A DNA stretch of 64,000 nucleotides from Armigeres subalbatus (GCF_024139115.2 NC_085140.1:45044180-45108179); one strand, 5' to 3'; shown: positions 35,208-45,112, counted from the first letter of the stretch. Notes: generated from the sequence alone by a model not told the origin. Program-made: numbers and translations.

Positions 35208-36560
35208 CTAGATAAAGCTTGTCGAATTCGCTGTCCGCCATCGAGAGATCTTCCGCAGTAATGTTCAGTTCTTCAAAGTACCGCAAGTGGTTTACCTTGC
35301 CCACCACACTGCTCACCCCGCTGGCTAAGCAGAAACTCACACTGGCCCCATAATCCTTTTCCGGGTTCATATCAAAAAGTTTGTCTAACTCATCCACGCT
35401 GCTCGCCTCCCGGGGCATCGAGCGTGACCGACGGCGTCGATTGCCGCTTAAGTCCGTTGAACCTGCGGATGTCGGGTCTAGCAGACGTTGCTGCGGCTTG
35501 ACAATGGCCCGAGGTTTATTGACGAATGTCGTACGTGGTGAACCACACCCGGAGAAGCTCTTGTTTATGCCGAAATACTTCGCAATTCGTTCGTCTACCG
35601 GTCGTTGCGGAGGAGGCGCCGGTGGGTTTCCACGGGACAACGAACGCGAGCGGCGGGATCTACTGTTGGTGGTTGAGAGGCAGTCTTGTTGGGAGTTGTT
35701 AGGCGACACCGTAGCCACGGGGTTTTGACTCATTTGAACATGTATCCCAAAGTAGCGAGCGAAGCGATTCTCGATTATTTTTGAATTGTTCGATTTGGAA
35801 GACGAAGTGTATAGAATAGAGGAATTGTTCGTACCGTAATGCTTCGTATCGCCCTCGTAGGGAAGACTACTGCAGGTAAGATTCGCCGTATCGGAAGCTG
35901 TTTTGTGGCATGTTTTTCTGATAACGGATACGTCCAAAGTCATGGCACGCATCCGGTTCCACTGTTTGGCCATGTTAGAAACCTTCCCTTTGGCGACCAG
36001 TTCCTCGACTTCCGCAGACGAGTTGAACAGGATACTTTTGTTATGGGAGCGATTTTCTTTGACGAAATTCTTTTTCAAGGCCGTAACGCCTCCTAAACTG
36101 AAATTTGTTTCCGTCCCACTATCGTAGTTGTTTTCCTTGCCAGATTCAACGTTCGAATCGAATTCTTCATCCTCGATAATCGGAGTCGACGAATCGCCCA
36201 TGAACTTTCGCCGAATCCGATCAACCTTCGAACAATTCAGGAGATGTCCGTCCTCATTTTTCAGATCGATTTCTCCGTTCACCATGTCCGGCGTATTTGC
36301 GAGAGTGGGCATGGCTTCTGCTGCCGGCGGGGTATTGGCAGCGGAGTTGGAAATATTGTTGTTGTTATCGTTTAGAAATTTTGGCATAATCAACTTGCCG
36401 ATGGTACGGAACTTGAACTTTTTCTTTGGTACTTGGGTTCCTGTGGGCGTGGTTATTGTAGCGGTGACCACGCCCCCGTGACCTCCTCCTCCTCCTGGAA
36501 CCTGATCTCCGCCGCCGGAGAATAGCTTGATTTTCTTCGAAACCTGCAGTGTCGAGGGAT
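35208..36560 (-). CDS. Host gene exon 3 of those seen: YFGI-motif, basic/Ser-rich region
   Basis: A 1353-bp exon of about 451 codons, starting and ending in phase 1. The acceptor chosen is CGCACAG before 36560, giving the in-frame start DPSTLQVSKKIKLF; a second AG at 36544 is possible. The donor is GTGTGT at 35207. The protein has an asparagine run, an acidic segment (IIEDEEFD), and two similar motifs, NRFARYFGIH (about 35747-35775) and ERIAKYFGIN (about 35568-35592), each followed by basic Ser/Arg-rich sequence (RSRSLSRG; RRRRSRSMPR). It ends with HLRYFEELNITAEDL and an acidic tail into exon 4. No enzyme domain is seen. A cytoskeletal adaptor such as supervillin is conceivable but unverified. 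Confidence 0.88.
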
Positions 36561-37297
36561 CTGTGCGATATTGTGCAAATTGTTGGAGAAATGGTGCATT
36601 TTGGTGTGTACATTTTTTAAGGATAAATGAGAAAGTGTAAGTGGTTAAGTGTAGTGTGAAAAAAACGTGCGGTAATTACAAAAGAAATATATTTTCAATT
36701 ACTGAGAATTAAGTAAGTATAACCTATAATATATTCTACAAATTTGAACAATGCATTGTACGCATTAAAGAATTGCTTAGTTGTCTTAATAGAACCTCTG
36801 ATGGATTTGTTGTATTTTGAATTGAAAAATTAAAATAAGTCTTCACCTAATTTAGTGATAGTAATGATCAAAATTTCAATTAGTTGATTACGTGAATTCT
36901 TTTTCGAATCTCTGACAGTTGTTAATTTACAAAAGGACTAACCAGCTTACTGTGATAATAATTATTATGATGACTTGCCTGAGCTAACTGTTAGGTTATT
37001 AGATTCTAGGTCATGAGATTATTGGAGACACTTTTAAATTCAGTGCCAATATATGATTTCAAATTTGATTAAAAACAGCAATAATTATACATTTTATGCG
37101 TCGGACACGAAATGATAATTCGAAATGAATATATCTGGTAATAAACGTCACAAATGAAAGAAAAAAAGGCAAGACAATGAGAAACTTCACGCGCACATCT
37201 TATAAGATTAGTTTAACATTGGAATAATAAACAAAATTATTGAAAAAAAACATCGCAAATAATAGCAACTCGATCAAATTAACTGTTAACAATGTAA

Positions 37298-37610
37298 GGG
37301 GCTGTCCATATTCCACGTAAACAGGTTTTAGTCAATTGTAGATACCCCTCTCCCCCAGTGTGGAAAATTACTTATATAAATTTTCAAAAATTTGTATGAA
37401 CCGTGGACATTTGTCAAATATCCCCCTCCCCTAAAGGGACAAGCCAGAGTAAACGCGACGAGCGATGCGACGCGACTTACGTAAAAGAACAACAATCATT
37501 ATCAATAGGCTGTCGAATTACACTGTCGCGTCGCGTCGCATCGCATGTCGCGTTTACTCTGGCTTGCCCTAAAATGTCCACGTGGTATATGGACGGCCCC
37601 CAAAATAGAA
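37298..37610 (+). mobile_element. MITE with GGGGCTGTCCATAT ends, interrupted by another element
   Basis: GGGGCTGTCCATATTCCACG opens and CGTGGTATATGGACGGCCCC closes it as inverted ends. TAA precedes the left end; the right flank is CAA, so the 3-bp duplication has drifted or is absent. The reverse-oriented relative at 49176-50250 has a clean TTA duplication, pointing to PIF/Harbinger-type insertion. Confidence 0.85.
37436..37569. mobile_element. 134-bp CpG-rich MITE nested in the previous one
   Basis: Arms start GGGACAAGCCAGAGTAAACG and, on the other strand, GGGCAAGCCAGAGTAAACGC, continuing through GCGATGCGACGCGAC repeats for more than 40 bp. CTAAA on the left and TAAAA on the right suggest a short TAA-type target duplication. 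Confidence 0.85.
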
Positions 37611-37667
37611 TGTTGGAACAATCACTTCGCGGATGTCAATGCTTGGAACTCATTGCTGCCTACTTAC

Positions 37668-37811
37668 CAAACTCGGTACCGGAATCATCGGAGACGTTGT
37701 TTTGGCTGATGAGATTGCTAGTGTTTGTGTTGTTTTGGATGCTTCTGTCGATGTCCGTGGGCGATATCGTTTGCGTTGCGAACTGGGTGGGAGTTGCTCC
37801 GGTGGGCATCA
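37668..37811 (-). CDS. Host gene exon 2 of those seen: symmetric 144-bp exon
   Basis: The acceptor TTTACTCTCCCAG ends at 37812 and the donor GTAAGT starts at 37667, both strong. The exon is exactly 144 bp, begins with TG completing a codon whose first base G comes from the upstream exon, and ends in phase 1, so it can be included or skipped without changing frame. The 48 encoded residues are polar (TPTQFATQTISPTDIDR, then Asn/Ser/Thr-rich sequence and DDSGTEF). No domain. Nested MITEs lie about 60 bp downstream of its donor. Confidence 0.82.
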
Positions 37812-38350
37812 CTGGGAGAGTAAATAAGATTGGTGGAGTCAGAAATGAGGAACGCATTTCTAGAACTTATGTGTAAGATGCACGCAAAAGCTGCTTCGAA
37901 AAACATGTGAAACAAATTTTAAGTAGGATTATTGAGTAATGCACAATTTGGCAATCTTAGAGATTTTGCCGTCTTCTCGTAAAGACATTTTTATACGTAT
38001 GCATTCTTTATTTTTTTTTGTATGAAACGTAATCGTAACTGATCCCGAATTCTAAGATCTGTTCTTCCTTGAATCTCCGTAAATCTAACCTCAAGTTACA
38101 ACGAGTACGTTGGCTTTTGTCCCTATCTTACTAACTTAATAATAAGATGATATCCATTGTGCTTATGACAATAAACCATGGCACCGTAAAGTGTTATACA
38201 CCCCTGAGCCTACTAAATAAATGAACTTGATAAAAAAACGTAACCGTTGAACTGACTCTCTCTTTTCTTTTGCAGGGTTACACAATTTGTCAAGAATCCT
38301 TTAATACAATCTAGATTTCCTTTATAAAAATGTTTCTAGGTCTTGCAGTA

Positions 38351-39451
38351 GGGTGGCTCAAAATACACTTTTTCAATTTTTTGATGGGCCGCCCTTTTAT
38401 TCGGTTCTTTTTGATGCCCTGATGCTCTGGATAAAATTTCAGCCAAATCGTTAACGCTTGGGCGGTGCTAAACTCGTTGGAAGTTTATATAGAAAAATGT
38501 ATGCAGAAACATCTGAAAACAGTGATTTGCAGTTGGACGGCACAATTTACGATCAAGAACCATGATACTCATTCAGTTCTTGTGCAATTAAATACAGAAT
38601 GTTATGCTGAAAATCGCGAGAAGATTAGAGTTTATTAGGCAAAGATATTAGCATTTTACTGGCGTGTTGTAGGCAGGCTTGTAAAATGTCATCTGCATGT
38701 CATTTGACTAATTTGTTCATAACTTTCTTCAGAAGCCAAATTTATTCCATAATTTTAGATGTACACATAACGCTTGAGTAGGGCTATATTTTTGTCCAAG
38801 GGTACATTGCTCTAAATATTACATATGAGGCTGGATAGTGAAAACTCTCCAAAATGTCACGTGTCATTTGACATAATGTCATTTGAATGACATTTTGCCT
38901 CCCACGCCTCAGATTACATATTTACAGCAATGCCTTATTAGACAAAGTTGTAGGCACATTTAAGGACTATAAGTTCGACATACCTCAGGAACCGATAGTT
39001 AATTTCTGAACAAGTTCAGGAAAAATTATACAAACGAATGCAAATGACATTTTACAACACTGGTTGTAGGGGTGAATTTATTTCTTTTCAAAGGTAAAAG
39101 AAACGAAATTTGGTCAAACCCCAGTTCAGAGAAATGCTAATAACTTAGCTGGGCAAACTCTAATCTTCTCGCGGTTTTCTGCATTACATTCTGTGTTAAA
39201 TTCTTCAAGATCTGAATGAGTATCATAGTTCTTCATCGTAAGTTGTGCCGTCCAACTGCAATTCACTGTTTTGGATGTTTCTGCATACATTTTTGCATAT
39301 AAACTTCCAACGAGTTTAGCACCGCCCAAACGTTGACCGATTTGGCTGAAATTTTGTCCAGAGCATCAGGGCATCAAATAGAGCCGAATCAGAGGGCGGC
39401 CCATCAAAAAAAAAATTGGAAAAAAATTTCCCATACTAATTTGAGCCACCC
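38351..39451. mobile_element. 1.1-kb non-autonomous element with inverted repeats of more than 300 bp
   Basis: Left arm 38351-38660 and right arm about 39122-39451 are long inverted copies (for example GGGTGGCTCAAA / TTTGAGCCACCC at the tips, and AACTTCCAACGAGTTTAGCA on the right matching the complement on the left). TA lies just outside each end. Arms differ by scattered substitutions and indels. The central loop was later interrupted by the hAT MITE. No open reading frame; probably a Tc1/mariner-mobilised foldback-type element. Confidence 0.88.
38674..39062. mobile_element. hAT-type MITE, copy 1, with 8-bp target duplication
   Basis: Ends CAGGCTTGTAAAATGTCAT and, on the other strand, CAGTGTTGTAAAATGTCAT. 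GTTGTAGG flanks it at 38666-38673 and 39063-39070. CAG-type ends and 8-bp duplications are hallmarks of hAT elements. 389 bp, non-coding. Confidence 0.9.
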
Positions 39452-39699
39452 TATCTTGCACATTTTTCTGAGAAGCCATTCAAGCCGTCGTCGGATGAAG
39501 TTTTAGTAACAGCCCCACGTTGGGCGCCAGTGTAACAATTTTTCATACAAACATAAAGATTCGAAATCAACATGAAACAGTTAACAAATTAAAATAATGC
39601 ACGTTTTCTTTTGGTGCCAAGAAAGAAACGGATGACCATTACGAGATTTGACGAGGTTTCACATGAGATTTCGGATCATTGGTCAAATATCACAAATAC

Positions 39700-39975
39700 A
39701 AACCGTCTAAGACGAATTAAGTACTGTCCATTTAATTCCACCAGTTAATTATCTTAATTTTCGTTATCTTTGCAGATGCGTATTTCGACCTCAACTGTGT
39801 GGTCGTCTTCAGTGTCTTGTACTTGACTCGACTCTCGACAAGTCGAGTCAGAGTACAAGACACTGAAGACGACCACACAGTTGAGGTCGAAATACGTATC
39901 TGCAAAGATAACGAAAATTAATATAATTAACTGGTGGAATTAAATGGACAGTACTTAATTCGTCTTAGACGGTTT
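39700..39975. repeat. Hairpin H1: 276-bp near-perfect palindrome
   Basis: Arms of about 130 bp (AAACCGTCTAAGACGAATTA at the left tip, TAATTCGTCTTAGACGGTTT at the right) meet around TGACTCGACTCTCGACAAGT. Includes GACCTCAACTGTGTGGTCGT and its complement. Few mismatches. It adjoins the left edge of the 21-bp array. Confidence 0.95.
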
Positions 39976-41470
39976 AATACATTCCACTAAACGAGCTTAA
40001 TATATTTTTCTGATCACAAATACATTTTCTTGGCGTATTGCGTAAAGCCTTAGCTTTCCTAAGCCTTTCTGGAAAAGTTTTCAAGTTTAATGGAGAAACT
40101 TTCGAGCTTTTTGAAAAGTCGTTTAGCTTGCTGAAGCTTTTTGAATGGCCTTCCATATCTGAATAGCTCTTTGGAAAGACTTTCAAGCTTTCTAGAATGC
40201 CATTCAAAGTTTCTGGAAAGACTTTCAACCTTTTCGGAAAGGCTTCCAAGCTCTTTTTCAATAGTTCTTGAAAGTCTTCCAAGCATTCTGGAAAGCCTTT
40301 CAAACCTTCTGGAAAGCCTGTCAAGCTTTCTGGAAAACCTTCCAAGCTCTCGTTCGAGATTTCTTGAAAGCCTTCCAATCTTTCTGGAAAGCCTTTTAAG
40401 CTTTCTGGAAAGCATTTCAAGCTTTCTGGAAAGCCTTTCAAGCTTTCTGGAAAGCCTTTCAAGCTTTCTGGAAAGCCTTTCAAGCTTTCTGGAAAGGCCT
40501 CTCAAGCTTCCTGGAAAGGTTTTCAAACTTCAAGGCAAGCTTTTCAAGCTTTCTGGAAAGCTTTTAAAGCATTCTGGAAAGCCTTTCAAACTTTCTGGAA
40601 AGCCCTTCAAGCTATCTGGAAAACCTTTCAAGCTTTCTGGAAAGCCTTTCAAGCTTTCTGGAAAGCCTTTCAAGCTTTCTGGAAAGCCTTTCAAGCTTTC
40701 TGGAAAGCCTTTCAAGCTTTCTGGAAAGCCTTTCAAGCTTTCTGGAAAGCCTTTCAAGCTTTCTGGAAGCCTCTCAAGCTTCCTGGAAAGGTTTTAAAAC
40801 TTCAAGGCAAGCTTTTCAAGCTTTCTGGAAAGCTTTTAAAGCATTCTAATTGCTTCCGGGAAAGGTTTTAAAAATTCACAGCAAGCTTTTCAAGCTTTCT
40901 GGAAAGCTTTTCAAACTTTCTGGAAAGCCTTTCGCTTTCAGGAAAGCATTTCAAGCTTTCTGGAAAGCCTCTCTAGCTTCCTGGAAAGGTTTTCAAACTT
41001 CAAGGCAAGCTTTTCAAGCTTTCTGGAAAGCCTTTGAAGCTTTCTGGAAAGCCTTTGAAGCTTTCTGGAAAGCATTTCAAGCTTTCTGGAAAGCCTTTCA
41101 AGCTTTCTGGAAAGCCTTCCAAGCTTTCTGGAAAGCTTTTCAAGCTATCTGGAAAGCCTTTCAAGCTTTCTGGAAAGCTTTTCAAGCTTCCTGGAAAGCT
41201 TTTCAAGCTTCCTGGAAAGCTTTTCAAGCTTCCTGGAAAGCTTTTCTGGAAAACTTTTTAAGCTTTCTGAAAACTTCTCAAGTTTTCTAGAAATAAAAGC
41301 TTCCTGGAATGCTTTTCAATATAAGAAAATTATTTTGAGCTTTTAGTGGAATGTTTTCACTGTCATAAGACGAGTTTATACAATCATTAGATTCCACCAT
41401 TGGTGTATCTTGACCATTTCGACCTCAACAGTAAGGCCGTCTTCAGTGTCTCGTCGAAGTCGAGTCAAGT
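39846..41470. mobile_element. Foldback-like element: long inverted ends around the AAGCTTTCTGGAAAG array
   Basis: The right arm of H1 plus adjoining sequence (CAGTTGAGGTCGAAATACGT ... GGTGGAATTAAATG ... TACATTCCACTAAACGAGCT) matches, in reverse complement, the sequence leading into and including the left arm of H2 (GAGCTTTTAGTGGAATG ... ATTCCACC ... ATTTCGACCTCAAC). The array thus sits between inverted ends of about 150-170 bp, as in Drosophila foldback elements. The interior is purely 21-bp repeats. A stray end (TACATTCCACTAAAAGAGCT) is at 60063. Confidence 0.7.
40040..41320. repeat. 21-bp minisatellite, AAGCTTTCTGGAAAGCCTTTC, sub-array 1
   Basis: Degenerate at the left edge and highly regular at 40380-40500 and 40610-40770. 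The unit contains a HindIII site and an inverted CTTTCTGGAAAG core. Because 21 is a multiple of three, frames on both strands stay open and yield artefact peptides (KLSGKPF on plus, SLKGFPE on minus). Confidence 0.96.
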
Positions 41471-41578
41471 GCAGAGACACTGAAGACGGCCTTACTGTTG
41501 AGGTCGAAATGTATCTGTCAAGATACAGAATTAAGTGGTGGAATTCAATGTCGGATTGTATAAACTCGTCTTATGACA
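41361..41578. repeat. Hairpin H2: 218-bp palindrome
   Basis: TGTCATAAGACGAGTTTATA at the left tip mirrors TATAAACTCGTCTTATGACA at the right. The inner arms share the GACCTCAACNGT...GTCTTCAGTGTCT motif with H1, so H1 and H2 are the same family. Confidence 0.95.
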
Positions 41579-41579
41579 G

Positions 41580-42100
41580 GTGATGCTTTCAGCTTACTGG
41601 AAAGCTTTTCAAGCTTACTGGAAAGCTTTTCAAGCTTACTGGAAAGCTTTTCAAGCTTACTGGAAAGCTTTTCAAGCTTACTGGAAAGCTTTTCAAGCTT
41701 ACTGGAAAGCTTTTCAAGCTTACTGGAAAGCTTTTCAAGCTTACTGGAAAGCTTTTCAAGCTTACTGGGAAGCCTTTCAAGGTTACTGGGAAGCCTTTCA
41801 AGGTTACTAGAAAGCTTTTAAAGCTTACTTTTCAAGCTTCCTGGAAAGCTTTTCAAGCTTCCTGGAAAGCTTTTTAAGCTTCCTGGAAAGCTTTTTAAGC
41901 TTTCTGGAAAGCTTTTCAAGCTTCCTGGAAAGCTTTTCAAGCTTCCTGGAAAGCTTTTCAAGCTCCCTGGAAAGCTTTTCAAGCTTCCTGGAAAGCTTTT
42001 CAAGCTTCCTGAAAAGCTTTTTAAGCTTCCTGGAAAGCTTTTCAAGCTTCATGGAAAACTTTTTAAGCTTTCTGGAAAACTTTTCAAGTTTTCTGGAAAG
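41580..42100. repeat. 21-bp minisatellite, sub-arrays 2 and 3
   Basis: 41580-41815 is built of AAGCTTACTGGAAAGCTTTTC, and 41822-42060 mainly of AAGCTTCCTGGAAAGCTTTTC. Each sub-array has its own diagnostic variant, showing local homogenisation. A run of about 20 T lies at 42108-42127. Confidence 0.95.
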
Positions 42101-42134
42101 AGAAGCTTTTTTTTTTTTTTTTTTTTGTTTTAAA

Positions 42135-42253
42135 CTTGTCATAAGACGAGTTTGTACAATTCCATTTAATTCCACTACTTTATTGTACCTTTGTCAAAGG
42201 TACAATAAAGTAGTGGAATTGAATGGAATTGTACATACTCTTCTTATGACAAG
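42135..42253. repeat. Hairpin H3: 119-bp palindrome
   Basis: CTTGTCATAAGACGAGTTTG and, at the other end, CTCTTCTTATGACAAG, with the arms meeting at CCTTTGTCAAAGG. A shorter relative of H2 sharing the outer GTCATAAGACGAGT tips and ATTCCACTA. Confidence 0.93.
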
Positions 42254-42602
42254 TGAATACTTCAAGCTTAAAATAATTTTCGTATCAAGCTTTGTATAAA
42301 GCTTTTTAAACTTTCCAGAAAGGCTTTTAAGCTGTTCGGAAAGCCTTACAAGCTTTTTGAAAGGACTTTAATCCTATTTTCTAGAGAAAAGCTTTTCAGG
42401 CGTTTTCAAGCTTTCTGGACAGCCTATCAAGCTTTATGGAAAGCCTTTCAAACTCTCTCAAAAACCCTTCAAATATTCTGAAAAGCCTTTAAAGCATTCT
42501 GGAAAGCCTTTCATGCTCTCTGGCAAACCTGTCAAGCTCTCTGGAAAGCGTTTTTAGATCCACAAGAGATCCAATCATGGGTTTCTGGATCTAAAAAGAC
42601 GC

Positions 42603-43260
42603 AATAAAGGTTGCAAAGGAAGCTTTCACTCAGGCCAGGGTTGAGAGGGCTGTGAGATCTTTCGAGCCATTTAAGTCTCCTGGCATGGATGGAATATTCC
42701 CAGCGTTGATCCAAAAGAGAGGAAAACACTGGCTCCACCCTTGGTTGAGATTTTTAAGGCGAGTCTGATTTTGGGGCACATACCTAACGATTGGCGTCAA
42801 ATCCGGGCTGTCTTCATTCCGAAGGCAGGCAAGAGAGATAAAACCAACCCCAAAGCATTCAGGCCGATAAGTTTATCCTCTGTAATGCTCAAAATGATGG
42901 AAAAGGTACTATGCGAGTACATAAATCACAAATTTATGAAAGCAATGCCTTTGTCAAAAAACCAATTCGCTTATCAAAGTGGAAAATCTACGATCTCGGC
43001 ACTACATACGGTAGTTCAAAAAATCGAAAAAACACTTAATGCAAAAGAAATTGCTCTTGTAGCATTTCTTGATATTGAGGGCGCATTCGATAACGCTTCT
43101 TATTCGTCTATAGGGTCAGCAATGTTGAGGAGAAATTTCGACCCATGCATTGTTACCTGGGTACATGCTATGCTAGCTAATCGGAAAATCTCCTCTGAGC
43201 TTAGCGGTTCATACATCACTGTTAAAGCAACAAGGGGGTGTCCGCAAGGCTTTCTCCTTT
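42603..43260 (+). pseudogene. LINE reverse transcriptase, N-terminal half
   Basis: Starts with the SPGMDGIFPALI block of RT domain 0-1, then HIPNDWR, PKAGKRDK, FRPISL and SVMLKMMEK, the QFAY region, FLDIEGAFDN with the first catalytic Asp, and RGCPQG. A frame change follows GCPQG at about 43250, and an earlier one lies before 42741. No codon start is expected because the copy is 5'-truncated. Non-LTR RTs copy their RNA at a nicked target. Confidence 0.9.
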
Positions 43261-43632
43261 GTTGAGGTCACTGGTGGTGGATGAGCTTCTAGACAGCTTA
43301 GAGAGAAGAGGCTTCGAAGTGGTTGGATATGCTGATGACGTTATCATTATCGTACGAGACAAATTCGAAAGTGTTATCGTGGAAAGAATGCAATCTGCCC
43401 TAAATCACACTTTTTCCTGGTGTCAAAAGTATCAACTAGGCATAAATCCTACAAAAACTTCCATTATCCCTTTCACCAAACGGAGAAAGGTGCAACTGAA
43501 ACCCCTTTTCTTGAATCAAACACAACCATCACTGGTGCAGTTCGTAGTACACCCACTTTGGCCCTAGACGCAATGCTTCACCTGCCCCGGTTAGATCAAT
43601 TCATAAAGCTGGAAGCGGAAAAAGTGCTCTAA
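43238..43632 (+). pseudogene. LINE reverse transcriptase, C-terminal half
   Basis: Continues the RT after a small deletion at the GCPQG motif, with LVVDELLDSLE and the catalytic GYADDV, then FSWCQKYQLGINPTKTSII, the thumb region of non-LTR RTs. Further frame changes follow at about 43560. Broken by frameshifts, hence inactive. Confidence 0.9.
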
Positions 43633-43735
43633 GGTTAAAGAGAACAAAACACTGCTGTCAGGAGACCTTACGGGTCACCTCAGCATATTAAATGAATTTG
43701 CCATAAATCCCACAATAGGAATTTGTAGTGACTGG

Positions 43736-44344
43736 ATGGAAACTGTAGTCAATTATGACTTACCTTACGATGTGTTCATTCCTTCCCGCCAGGAGTGGGA
43801 AGGAGGTGGACCCAGCGTTCCAACAGGCTCTATAAATTTCTTCACAGATGGTTCGAAAATGAATAATCTGACAGGATCCGGAATCTATGGCCCTACAACA
43901 AAAATTTCTGTCCACTTAGGACAGTGGCCCACAGTATTTCAGGCAGAAATATATGCAATATTAGAATGCGTGTTATTATGCCTGAGGAGAAAGTATAGAT
44001 TTGCAAAAATATGTATTTTCTCTGACAGCCAAGCGGCACTTAAGTCGCTTAATAACTACAATTGTAACTCAAAGCTAGTGTGGGAATGCATTCTGGCTTT
44101 GAAAAACTTATCCATACGCAATCGAGTCTACCTATATTGGATCCCAGGACATACGGGACTAGAGGGAAATGAGATTGCTGATGAGCTAGCCAGGAATGGA
44201 TCTAATGAAAGGTTCATTGGCCCTGAGCCCTTCTGCGGGATCTCAGACTGCTCTGTAAAAATGGAACTGAACAAATATATGGTTAGTCAAATCACATCAA
44301 ACTGGAATGCACTTCCCATACGAGCCAATCCAAAAGGCTCGTAA
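43736..44344 (+). pseudogene. LINE RNase H domain
   Basis: About 200 codons with FFTDGSK, the QAEIYAI helix, FSDSQAALKSL and GLEGNEIADELA, carrying the acidic residues Asp, Glu, Asp and Asp expected in RNase H. The frame ends at a TAA (44342-44344) 17 bp before the SINE target site. Confidence 0.92.
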
Positions 44345-44375
44345 CGATTAACCCCAAGAAAACCCAACAACTATT

Positions 44376-44803
44376 TTTTTTATTCGTATATTTATTTGGT
44401 AGGCACTATGTGTTCTTAACCGCTACTGTGCCGTGATCTACTGTGGTACTCTGCTGTACAGAGTCCACACAGAATCTATTTTTATATGTCCATAATTCGT
44501 TGTTGTTGTCGTTGCCAGTCCATATCATCGTGAGTCCATTGTGTTCATTTGTCCATGTGGTGAATCCAGTGATCGTTGCTTTGTTCAGTTGTCATTAATC
44601 GAAGAACGTTGGAGGATGGCCTCCGAGAAGAACAGTTTTGTCAGTCGTCATCAGGCAGCCCGGTGAGGCGCGTTCCCCAAAACGCCACCGTACGGACTGC
44701 GCTTCTAGCGACTGACTAGGGTTTAGTGGAGGAGCTGGGAATGAAACCCATGACCATTCGCTTATAAGACGAACATGTAGCCAACTACGCTACGGAACCC
44801 CTG
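44376..44803 (-). mobile_element. tRNA-derived SINE inside the LINE
   Basis: Same family as 28072-28492, in reverse orientation: the tRNA-like head (GTAGCGTAGTTGGCTACATG) is at the right and the A-rich tail (T-run) at the left. ACCCAACAACTATT occurs at 44362-44375 and 44804-44817, a perfect 14-bp target duplication. Box B is altered (GGGTTTCATTCC). Confidence 0.94.
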
Positions 44804-44817
44804 ACCCAACAACTATT

Positions 44818-45112
44818 AGGTCTTAACAAAGGGATCTCAACATCTACACCGGTCTAATAACTGGACACTGCCCCTGCAGATACCATCTAGAAAAGATCGG
44901 AGCGATCCAAACCTCAAATTGCCGCTTCTGTGAGGAGGAGAGAGAAACATCAGAACACATCCTCTGCTATTGCAGTGCACTCACCCAACGTAGGTTCAAA
45001 GTTCTCAGCAAGCCCTTTTTAGGGCCTGCTGACATATGGATCTTATCCCCCAAGGACGTGGTTGGCTTCATAAAGCTAGTCTCGCCAGAATGGGGGAGTC
45101 ACATACTGTAAC
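44818..45112 (+). pseudogene. LINE C-terminal zinc-knuckle region
   Basis: Downstream of the SINE the LINE resumes with YHLEKIGAIQ, then CRFCEEERETSEHILCYC, a CCHC motif typical of the region after RNase H, and ends with SPEWGSHIL and a stop at 45110-45112. The 3' untranslated region runs to 45291 without a long poly-A. Confidence 0.88.

Larger units (their letters stand above)
36561..37667 (-). other. Intron of the host gene carrying nested MITEs
   Basis: Bounded by donor GTAAGT (37667) and acceptor CGCACAG (36561). Contains the nested element pair at 37298-37610. Confidence 0.75.

Noticed and set aside
36365..36613. Arg-rich frame beginning upstream of the exon at 36560
   Set aside because: Off-frame with the phase-consistent exon chain and overlapping it.
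40141..41290. Long open frames of KLSGKPF or SLKGFPE repeats on both strands
   Set aside because: They follow from a 21-bp period without stops; both strands are open alike and there is no start, splice or non-repeat context.
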